Below are positions 1 through 4,994 of a stretch of DNA of 6,613 nucleotides, piece by piece. A program made the translations under genes and the position numbers. The DNA comes from an uncultured Alphaproteobacteria bacterium (lineage in GTDB: Bacteria; Pseudomonadota; Alphaproteobacteria; CAKMZR01), in NCBI GenBank assembly GCA_929200455.1, contig CAKMZR010000091.1:1-6613 (forward strand), in the 5' to 3' direction. Position 1 is the first letter of the stretch. The number at the start of each line of letters is the position of its first letter. The notes under the pieces were generated by a model, which ran no database searches, was not told the DNA's origin, and saw only the letters and a list, made by a program, of their open reading frames with translations.

Positions 1-41
1 CTACCATACTGCCCAATACTGCCTCCAGTGGCTAGTTCCAT
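1..41 (-). CDS. 5' end of an unidentified minus-strand gene, cut by the window edge
   Basis: On the minus strand an ATG at 41-39 opens a frame reading MELATGGSIGQYG and continuing off the left edge. An AGGAG motif lies nine bases upstream (minus strand, about 55-51), which is a convincing ribosome binding site. The thirteen visible residues are not enough to recognise a family and I assign no function. The gene points away from the window. Its coding strand is G-rich, as expected if it lies on the leading strand of a fork moving left. A competing minus-strand frame starting slightly upstream (MSVGETKDG...) ends in a stop exactly at bases 3-1, giving only about 20 codons, and is less likely. 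Confidence 0.4.
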   Translation of the reverse strand, partial: MELATGGSIGQYG

Positions 42-146
42 CCTTCGTCTCTCCTACTGACATACCATCTATTAACCTAGAAACTCAAAGTCCCGCTACT
101 ACCCTGTAGTTAAAACACACAAACACTCGCAAACCTTACTTTCACG

Positions 147-175
147 TTAAGAATGCGAGTCTCCATTAAGAATGC
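147..175. repeat. Short direct repeat TTAAGAATGC, two copies 19 bases apart
   Basis: The ten-base word TTAAGAATGC occurs at 147-156 and 166-175. The 19-base period is close to two helical turns, which would place two protein-binding sites on the same face of the DNA. A second word, GTCTCCA, occurs at 159-165 and 192-198. The repeats sit in the gene-free stretch beside the skew switch. Two copies are too few to call an iteron array. Confidence 0.4.
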
Positions 176-279
176 AAATTGTGTTCCAATGGTCTCCAGT
201 TATACTAAACTCCTCTTCAAATCCATGCAAGAGGATTAACTACCTGCATTACATACAAGAAAACAGATATTGTGACAAG

Positions 280-305
280 AAAAAAAAGAAATCTTGAGAC
301 AAGGA
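280..305 (-). terminator. Weak possible terminator after ymdB
   Basis: Read on the minus strand, downstream of the ymdB stop, there is a short CTTG-TCT-CAAG stem-loop (about 303-293) followed within a few bases by a run of T residues (about 288-280). The stem has only four paired bases, so a functional intrinsic terminator is doubtful. It is listed because it is the only hairpin followed by a T-tract seen in the gap. Confidence 0.2.
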
Positions 306-333
306 ATATTTTGGGCGAGAATTTTTCCTTTTT

Positions 334-1155
334 TTATGGAGTTTGAGGAAGTTCCGGGCTGAGGACACCGCCTATGCGGATGGGTTGTATGGAGATGGCT
401 TTTGCTGATTGTGGGTCTGTTTGTACGATGACGCCGCACAGGGTGGCGACGTTTGAGGCGGTTTCAAGTCTTGGTTTTGGGATGATGGCTCTTTGTCTTT
501 GTATGGAGATGGAGGGGTCGAATCCGATGACGGAATGGTAGTCGCCACACATTCCGACATCTGTGATGTAGGCGGTTCCGCCTGGCATGACGCGGTGGTC
601 TGCGGTGGGAACGTGTGTGTGGGTGCCGACAAGGAGAGAAGCACGTCCGTCGACGAAATGCCCGAGGGCATTTTTTTCTGCGGTGAATTCTGCGTGGACA
701 TCGACAACGATGGCGTCGAAGTTTTGTTTGTTGAGGTTTTGGGGGAGTTCTTCATCGAGGGTATCGAAGGGACTTTTTGTGCCGGGCATCATGGCGATCA
801 TGCCGGCGACTTGCAAGACGAGGATTTGTTCTCCATTTTTTCCTTTTGCGACTCCGATTCCTGTACCTGGTTGGTGTTCTGGGTAGTTGTGGGGTCGTAT
901 GAGGGGAGCGTTTTCGTGGAAGAGGTTGATGATGTCGGGGCTATCCCAAGTGTGATTTCCGAGGGTGATGAAGTCGATTCCGGTCTGGATGAGTTGATGG
1001 AAATGTTTTTGTGAGAGTCCGAATCCGTGTGTGGCGTTTTCGCCGTTTGCGATGACGCAGTCGATGCTGTACCGCCTACGAATTTGGGGGAGTTCTTGGG
1101 CGATACAATTTCGCCCGCTTTTGCCGACGACATCGCCGAGAAAGAGAATACGCAT
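334..1155 (-). CDS. ymdB: YmdB-family metallophosphoesterase (TIGR00282 type)
   Basis: This 273-residue protein closely resembles the YmdB family throughout. Bacillus subtilis YmdB, of about 264 residues, is a phosphodiesterase acting on 2',3'-cyclic nucleotides and affecting RNA turnover and biofilm genes; the role here is by homology only. The metal-binding motifs are all present: GDVVG with D8, NGEN with E39 and N40, GNHTW with N67 and H68, H154 in VDVHAE, and GTHTH with H179 and H181. The start at 1155 was chosen because MRILFLGDVVG is the usual family start; the frame is open 43 codons further upstream (to 1284), but that extension overlaps sdhE and matches nothing expected. No clear Shine-Dalgarno motif precedes the chosen ATG. 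The stop is TAA. The gene lies against the general direction of the window, and its C-ending codons differ from its neighbours, which strand composition explains without gene transfer. Confidence 0.93.
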   Translation of the reverse strand: MRILFLGDVVGKSGRNCIAQELPQIRRRYSIDCVIANGENATHGFGLSQKHFHQLIQTGIDFITLGNHTWDSPDIINLFHENAPLIRPHNYPEHQPGTGIGVAKGKNGEQILVLQVAGMIAMMPGTKSPFDTLDEELPQNLNKQNFDAIVVDVHAEFTAEKNALGHFVDGRASLLVGTHTHVPTADHRVMPGGTAYITDVGMCGDYHSVIGFDPSISIQRQRAIIPKPRLETASNVATLCGVIVQTDPQSAKAISIQPIRIGGVLSPELPQTP

Positions 1156-1175
1156 GATGGAGAGCAGAATGGGGT

Positions 1176-1203
1176 TTGAGAAAAGTCGAGAGGAGTCTAT
1201 CAT
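1176..1203 (+). promoter_or_regulatory. Candidate sigma70-type promoter for sdhE and the downstream operon
   Basis: TTGAGA at 1176-1181 and TATCAT at 1198-1203 are separated by 16 bases. Each hexamer differs from consensus (TTGACA, TATAAT) at one position. Transcription would begin near 1210, giving a leader of roughly 30 bases before sdhE. The site lies in the 87-base gap between the divergent ymdB and sdhE starts. It is called by eye only. Confidence 0.4.
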
Positions 1204-1208
1204 GTTGG

Positions 1209-1217
1209 TTGTGACAA
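1209..1217. promoter_or_regulatory. Palindromic word TTGTGACAA near the predicted sdhE transcription start
   Basis: TTGTGACAA is a perfect TTGT/ACAA inverted repeat around one central base. The same nine bases occur at 270-278 in the gene-free stretch beyond ymdB, and I saw no other copy. Its place at the predicted +1 of the operon would suit an operator. No regulator family is assigned; chance is a real alternative. Confidence 0.2.
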
Positions 1218-1242
1218 TCCCTAGGAAAAAAGGAGACAAGGT

Positions 1243-1488
1243 ATGGATAAGAGGCGGAAGCGAACGTTGTACCGTTCGTGTCACCGAGGGATAAAGGAGA
1301 TGGATCTGGTTCTTGGAGGTTATGGTCGTGCATGTATTTCTGATATGAGCGAGGAGGAGTTGTTGGAATTTGAGGCGTTATTGGAGATGAATGATCAGGA
1401 GTTATTGAAGATGTTTATGACGGGAGAGGGTATGCCCTTGTCTCTTTTGCGTGTTCGGGAGTATTGGGAGGGTTGCGGGGAAGGATAA
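1243..1488 (+). CDS. sdhE: SdhE-type FAD assembly factor for succinate dehydrogenase
   Basis: This 81-residue protein belongs to the small SdhE/YgfY (Sdh5) family, which binds the flavoprotein subunit SdhA and promotes covalent attachment of FAD in the cytoplasm. The diagnostic RGxxE motif is present as R15, G16 and E19 within RGIKEMDLVLG, followed by the helical region with EEELLEFEALLEMND that is usual in the family. Length matches the typical 80-95 residues. The ATG at 1243 has an excellent AGGAG (1231-1235) seven bases upstream. It is the first gene of the plus-strand series, 76 bases before tatA, with a candidate promoter just upstream. The last residues (about 65-81) are less typical. 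No sdh genes are visible in the window. Confidence 0.88.
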   Translation: MDKRRKRTLYRSCHRGIKEMDLVLGGYGRACISDMSEEELLEFEALLEMNDQELLKMFMTGEGMPLSLLRVREYWEGCGEG

Positions 1489-1501
1489 GATTGTTTATAA
1501 G
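1473..1501 (+). promoter_or_regulatory. Weak candidate promoter ahead of tatA
   Basis: TTGCGG at 1473-1478 and TATAAG at 1496-1501 are 17 bases apart. The -10 element matches consensus at five of six positions, but the -35 element at only three. If real, it would let tatA be transcribed separately from sdhE. The match could easily be chance in such T- and G-rich DNA. Confidence 0.2.
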
Positions 1502-1564
1502 GGAGTAGGGTTGTCGGATGGAGGGTGAGAGATGGTGTTGGGGAGGGATAGGAGAGATGTGGCT

Positions 1565-1768
1565 ATGGGCGCGTTGAGTATCTGGCATTGGTTGATAGTA
1601 TTGGTTGTGGTGGTGATTTTGTTTGGAGGGGGTGGAAAGTTGTCGCAGTTGATGGGAGATGTGGGCAAGGGATTGAAGAGTTTTAAGCGGAATGTGAAGG
1701 ATGAGGATAAGGAGGGAGAGGAGCGTCTGACGGATACGGCATCTGGTAGGAAATCGGAAGATCTTTAG
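1565..1768 (+). CDS. tatA: Twin-arginine translocase subunit TatA
   Basis: TatA is the small membrane subunit that oligomerises to form the transport passage of the Tat system. The 67-residue product has the classic layout: a short N-terminus (MGALSIWHW), one membrane helix at about 7-20 rich in Val and Leu, the F20-G21 hinge, then an amphipathic helix (KLSQLMGDVGKGLKSFKR, about 25-42) and a charged, flexible tail. The IWHW start and MGDVGKGLKSFK segment are typical of alphaproteobacterial TatA. ATG 1565 was preferred over the in-frame ATG 11 codons upstream (1532) because the family starts at MG-S/A-IWHW and an AGGAGA (1550-1555) sits nine bases before it. It is followed after 61 bases by tatB. 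Confidence 0.95.
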   Translation: MGALSIWHWLIVLVVVVILFGGGGKLSQLMGDVGKGLKSFKRNVKDEDKEGEERLTDTASGRKSEDL

Positions 1769-1829
1769 TCTTTGTTGTGGGTTTGGAGATTGAGTGGAGG
1801 GTGAGGTGGGTGTCGAGAGAGGTCGAGAG

Positions 1830-2264
1830 ATGTTGGATATTGGCTGGACGGAGCTAGGGGTTGTAGTGGTTATACTTTTGTTGTTTGTGGGGCCTTCTGA
1901 TTTGCCGAAGGTGGTGAAGGGTTTTCGCGAGATGATGTCGCATGTGCGGAGGGTGAGGTCTGAGTTTCAGGGACATTTGGACGAGATGGTGAGGGAGTCG
2001 GATGTGAAGGATATGTTGTTGTCGGAGGGTCGAGAGGTTGAAGAGGTGGTGAAGGGAGGTGTGGATTCGCTGAAGGAGAAGTGGGAGGGTGAGGTGGAAG
2101 ACTTGCAGAGTGGAGTGGAGGGTTCGTCGGGCGGAGTGAAGGACATAGCACAAGAGATAAAGGCGGGCTGGGAGGATGCGATGAGTTCTGTACCGGAGGG
2201 TCGATCGGGGGAGGAGGTGAAGAAGGAAGGAGGGGAAGATGGAAGGCAAGATGGAAGAAAGTGA
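1830..2264 (+). CDS. tatB: Twin-arginine translocase subunit TatB
   Basis: TatB pairs with TatC to form the receptor for twin-arginine signal peptides in the inner membrane. The 144-residue protein begins MLDIGWTELGV, with E8 conserved, one membrane helix at about 9-20, then G21-P22 and DLPKVVKGFRE, the standard TatB hinge and amphipathic helix. Residues from about 60 onward are charged and rich in Glu, Gly and Ser, as is common and poorly conserved in TatB tails. The start at 1830 was chosen because the family begins at M-[FL]-DIGW; the frame is open from a GTG at 1794, but that adds residues with no family match. A GAGAGAGG run just upstream (about 1815-1822) may be the ribosome binding site. 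Its 3' end overlaps tatC by 26 bases. Confidence 0.93.
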   Translation: MLDIGWTELGVVVVILLLFVGPSDLPKVVKGFREMMSHVRRVRSEFQGHLDEMVRESDVKDMLLSEGREVEEVVKGGVDSLKEKWEGEVEDLQSGVEGSSGGVKDIAQEIKAGWEDAMSSVPEGRSGEEVKKEGGEDGRQDGRK

Positions 2265-3051
2265 AGGAGAGGGAGGACATGCCCCGCTTCTTGATCATCT
2301 GAAGGAATTGCGTACGCGTTTGTTGTGGGTGGTGGTGTCAGGAGTATTGATATTTTTTGTAAGTTTTTGGTTTGCGAGTTATATATTTGACATATTGGTG
2401 TGGCCGTTGAAGGACATATGGGGGGATGAGTCAGGTCGTCGTTTGATATACACGGCTCTTCACGAGAAATTTTTCACGGAGGTGAAGTTATCATTTTTTG
2501 TGTCATTGCTTTTGGTGTTGCCGATGGGACTTTTTCAGTTATGGAAGTTTGTAGCTCCTGGTTTGTACCGCAATGAGAAGCGTGCATTTTTTCCTTTTTT
2601 GGCGGCGACGCCGATATTATTTTGCGTGGGTGTTTTGTTTGTCTATTTTTCTGTACTTCCTGTTGCGTGGAAGTTTTTTCTTGGTTTTGAGCAGGCGGCG
2701 ACGGATGAGAGTTTGGCGATAGCACTGGAGCCGAAGGTGGGAGAATATTTGTCGTTGGTGATGCAGTTGATGTTTGCGTTTGGTTTAAGTTTTGAGTTGC
2801 CTGTGGGGTTGGTATTGTTGGTGACGGCGGGTATAGTGAGTGTAGATTCTTTGAAGAGGAAGAGGCGTTATGCGGTGGTATTGTCATTTGTGGTTGCGGC
2901 GATATTGACGCCGCCTGATCCTTTGAGTCAGGTGGGATTGGCGTTGCCTTTGATATTTTTGTATGAGCTTTCGATATGGGTGGGAAGGTTGGTGGAGAAG
3001 TCACGAGAGCGGAGGCGTTTTGCGCGCGAGGAAGAGAGAAGAGATGCATGA
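2239..3051 (+). CDS. tatC: Twin-arginine translocase subunit TatC
   Basis: TatC is the polytopic inner-membrane core of the Tat translocase that recognises the twin-arginine signal. The 270-residue product matches the family in length and has about six hydrophobic segments. Recognisable elements are the cytoplasmic N-terminal HLKELRTRLL (20-29), FFTEVKLS with E81, the FQLWKFVAPGLYRNEKRAF stretch with E113 at the site of the signal-binding glutamate, KVGEYLSLVMQLMFAFGLSFE, and LTPPDPLSQ (223-231). The first ATG (2239) is preferred: AAGGAGG at 2227-2233 lies five bases upstream, whereas the second in-frame ATG (2251) has a poorer site. The 26-base overlap with tatB and the 8-base overlap with serS suggest coupled translation. 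Confidence 0.97.
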   Translation: MEGKMEESEGEGGHAPLLDHLKELRTRLLWVVVSGVLIFFVSFWFASYIFDILVWPLKDIWGDESGRRLIYTALHEKFFTEVKLSFFVSLLLVLPMGLFQLWKFVAPGLYRNEKRAFFPFLAATPILFCVGVLFVYFSVLPVAWKFFLGFEQAATDESLAIALEPKVGEYLSLVMQLMFAFGLSFELPVGLVLLVTAGIVSVDSLKRKRRYAVVLSFVVAAILTPPDPLSQVGLALPLIFLYELSIWVGRLVEKSRERRRFAREEERRDA

Positions 3052-4339
3052 TGTGAAGCGAATAAGGGAAGAGGGTGTTAGGTTTGATGAGGCCTTGCGT
3101 TATCGAGGTGTTGAGGAGGGGGTGAGTGCACGTGTAATAGCCCTTGATGACGAGCGTTTGCGTTTATTGAAGGAGCGTGAGTTGTTGTTGGAGGAGCGGA
3201 ATCGCCTTTCGAAGGAGATGGGTATTTTGGCGCGAGAAGGAGGTGATTCTGGAGAGGAATTGCGTCTTCGTGTTCAAGAGATTAAGGCACGTCTTGAGGT
3301 TTTGTCTGAGGGTATGAAGGATGCATCGGATCGTTTGGAAGCTTTGTTGTTGACGTTGCCGAATGTGGCGTATTCTGACGTGCCGGACGGAGATGATGAG
3401 TCTTCGAATGAGGAGGAGGATCGGGAGGGAGCGGTTGCAGAGGACCAAGATTTGGGATTGCAGCATTTTGAGGTGGCTTCGGCGTTGGGTGCCGGTCTTA
3501 TGGATTTTGAGTCGGGTTCGTTGTTGTCGGGAGCGCGATTTGTGGTTTTGAAGGGAGTTTTGGCAAAGCTTGAGCGTGCACTTTCTCAGATGATGATGGA
3601 TCTTCATACGGAAATTCATGGTTACACGGAGATGTCCGTACCTTTTTTGGTGCTGCCCGAAGTGATGGAGGGAACGGGTCAGCTTCCGAAGTTTGCGGAT
3701 GATCTTTTTCGGACGAACAGTCCTGGAGGTCACTATTTGATTCCGACGGCGGAAGTTCCGTTGACGAACATGGTGAGGTCTCAAGTTTTGTCGAGAAGTG
3801 AGTTGCCCTTGAGGATGGTGTCTTATACGCAGTGTTTTCGTAAGGAAGCGGGTTCAGCGGGTAAGGATACGCGAGGGATGTTGCGACAGCATCAGTTTGG
3901 CAAGGTGGAGTTGGTGAGTGTGACCTGTCCTGAAGATTCTGAGTCGGAGCACGAGCGGATGACGGAGTGTGCGAAGGAGGTTTTGCGTCGTTTGGAGTTG
4001 CCTTTTCGTTCTGTGAAGTTGTCGAAGGGGGACATGGGATTTTCTGCGAAGCGAACGATAGACTTGGAGGTCTGGATGCCGGGTCAAGGTGTTTACCGGG
4101 AGATATCGAGTTGTTCTACGTGTGGAGATTTTCAGGCACGACGTATGGGAGGTCGTGTGAAGAGGGAGGGGGGCAAGGGAACGGAGTATGTGCATACGTT
4201 GAATGGTTCAGGGGTTGCGGTTGGACGGGCGATGATAGCGATTTTGGAGAATGGTTATTGTGGAGATGGTTCTGTGAAGTTGCCGGAGGCGTTGCATGGT
4301 TACATGGGAGGCATGAAGGCGATAGAGTTGGAGGGTTAG
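3044..4339 (+). CDS. serS: Serine--tRNA ligase (SerRS)
   Basis: SerRS charges tRNA-Ser, and also starts selenocysteine synthesis where that exists. At 431 residues it has normal bacterial length. Residues 1-100 contain the MHDVKRIRE start and the antiparallel coiled-coil arm (about 34-100) that grips the long variable arm of tRNA-Ser. The class II catalytic core follows: PTAEVPLTN (234-242) for serine binding, motif 2 as FRKEAGSAGKDTRGMLRQHQF (265-285), SSCSTCGDFQARR (355-367), and motif 3 as TLNGSGVAVGRAMIAILEN (385-403). Residues 115-136 form a very acidic linker between the arm and the core. ATG 3044 is the family start; the open frame extends to 2963 inside tatC but without homology. It overlaps tatC by 8 bases and ends four bases before pcm. 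Confidence 0.97.
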   Translation: MHDVKRIREEGVRFDEALRYRGVEEGVSARVIALDDERLRLLKERELLLEERNRLSKEMGILAREGGDSGEELRLRVQEIKARLEVLSEGMKDASDRLEALLLTLPNVAYSDVPDGDDESSNEEEDREGAVAEDQDLGLQHFEVASALGAGLMDFESGSLLSGARFVVLKGVLAKLERALSQMMMDLHTEIHGYTEMSVPFLVLPEVMEGTGQLPKFADDLFRTNSPGGHYLIPTAEVPLTNMVRSQVLSRSELPLRMVSYTQCFRKEAGSAGKDTRGMLRQHQFGKVELVSVTCPEDSESEHERMTECAKEVLRRLELPFRSVKLSKGDMGFSAKRTIDLEVWMPGQGVYREISSCSTCGDFQARRMGGRVKREGGKGTEYVHTLNGSGVAVGRAMIAILENGYCGDGSVKLPEALHGYMGGMKAIELEG

Positions 4340-4343
4340 TTAT

Positions 4344-4994
4344 TTGTCGGGTATGGCGATTGAGGAATTGCACCGTAAGATGATGTCTGAGGTGTATGAG
4401 GGCGGTGTGAGGGACACGCGTGTTTTGGGGGCGATGAATGGATTGGAGCGACACCGTTTTGTGCCGTCTCGCGTGCGTCACTTGTCGTATGAGAACAGTG
4501 CATTAGAAATTGACGAGGGTCAGAGTATCAGTCAGCCGTTGATGGTGGGTTTGATGACGCAAGAGCTTGAAGTGGAGGATGAGAATCTGGTATTTGAGGT
4601 GGGAACGGGTTCAGGTTATCAGGCGGCGATATTGTCGAAGCTGTGCCGTAGGGTTTACACGGTGGAGCGTCATAAGGATTTGTATACTGATGCGGATAAG
4701 TTATTTTTGGAGTTGGGATTGAGCAATATAGTGACTTTGTACGGAGACGGTATGGAGGGGAGTTGGCACGGGGGTCCGGAAGTTTTTGATAGGATTATGG
4801 TGACAGCGTCTGCACAAGATGAGATTCCGCCGAAGTTGTTGTCGTGTTTGAAGGAGGGTGGATTGATGGTGATTCCTGTGGGTGAGGAGGGTGAGGTACA
4901 GTCATTATTGAAGGTGAGGAAGGGTAAGGATGGATTGGACGTGGAGACTTTGGCGGATGTGAGGTTTGTGCCTTTATTGAGTGGAAAGGGATGA
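4344..4994 (+). CDS. pcm: Protein-L-isoaspartate O-methyltransferase
   Basis: Pcm methylates L-isoaspartyl residues that build up in ageing proteins, using S-adenosylmethionine, so that they can revert to aspartate. The 216-residue product has the family landmarks: RHRFVP (36-41), GQSISQP (59-65) with the active-site serine, motif I for SAM binding as EVGTGSGYQAA (85-95), FDRIMVTASA, and IPVGEEG followed by VRFVPL near the C-terminus. The start is taken as TTG at 4344 because GGAGGG (4330-4335) lies eight bases before it; the alternative ATG at 4353, three codons in, would be 17 bases from that site. It follows serS directly with no surE between, and overlaps the next gene by four bases. Confidence 0.94.
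   Translation: MSGMAIEELHRKMMSEVYEGGVRDTRVLGAMNGLERHRFVPSRVRHLSYENSALEIDEGQSISQPLMVGLMTQELEVEDENLVFEVGTGSGYQAAILSKLCRRVYTVERHKDLYTDADKLFLELGLSNIVTLYGDGMEGSWHGGPEVFDRIMVTASAQDEIPPKLLSCLKEGGLMVIPVGEEGEVQSLLKVRKGKDGLDVETLADVRFVPLLSGKG

Larger units (their letters stand above)
42..333. other. Gene-free stretch with strand-skew switch; candidate replication origin region
   Basis: No convincing coding frame is present on either strand. By hand count, bases 1-60 hold 8 G and 23 C, 61-120 hold 5 G and 19 C, 181-240 hold 9 G and 15 C, 241-300 hold 9 and 9, and 301-360 hold 17 and 6. The bias therefore switches from C-rich to G-rich at about 240-300. Bases 251-310 are only about 27% G+C and include an A-rich run at 280-290, a possible unwinding element. 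A change from negative to positive skew is the polarity of a bacterial origin. Against this, no TTATNCACA-type DnaA box is visible by eye, nor a CtrA-type TTAA-N7-TTAA site. The origin role is inference; the composition switch is directly seen. Confidence 0.4.

Noticed and set aside
98..110. Hairpin ACTAC-CCT-GTAGT as a terminator or origin element
   Set aside because: Only five paired bases, no T-tract and no repeats of it; easily chance.
111..120. DnaA box in TTAAAACACA, or in the TGTG words at 271 and 181
   Set aside because: Each differs from TTATNCACA at several positions or needs a gap; none is a credible box by eye.
147..169. CtrA-type site from the two TTAA words
   Set aside because: The words are 15 bases apart instead of the 7 required by the TTAA-N7-TTAA consensus.
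493..1014. Open 173-codon plus-strand frame inside ymdB
   Set aside because: It is antisense to a gene with all catalytic motifs intact and its composition is low in complexity; strong strand skew lengthens such chance frames.
334..1155. ymdB as a horizontally acquired gene because of its different codon use
   Set aside because: The plus strand keeps the same G-rich bias across it, so strand position explains the difference.
1156..1284. N-terminal extension of the ymdB frame by 43 codons
   Set aside because: The family starts at MRILFLGDVVG; the extension overlaps sdhE on the other strand, has no ribosome site and no family match.
2474..3049. Open 191-codon minus-strand frame rich in Pro, Ser and Thr, opposite tatC
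   Set aside because: It is a mirror of the G/T-rich tatC coding strand with no recognisable domain.
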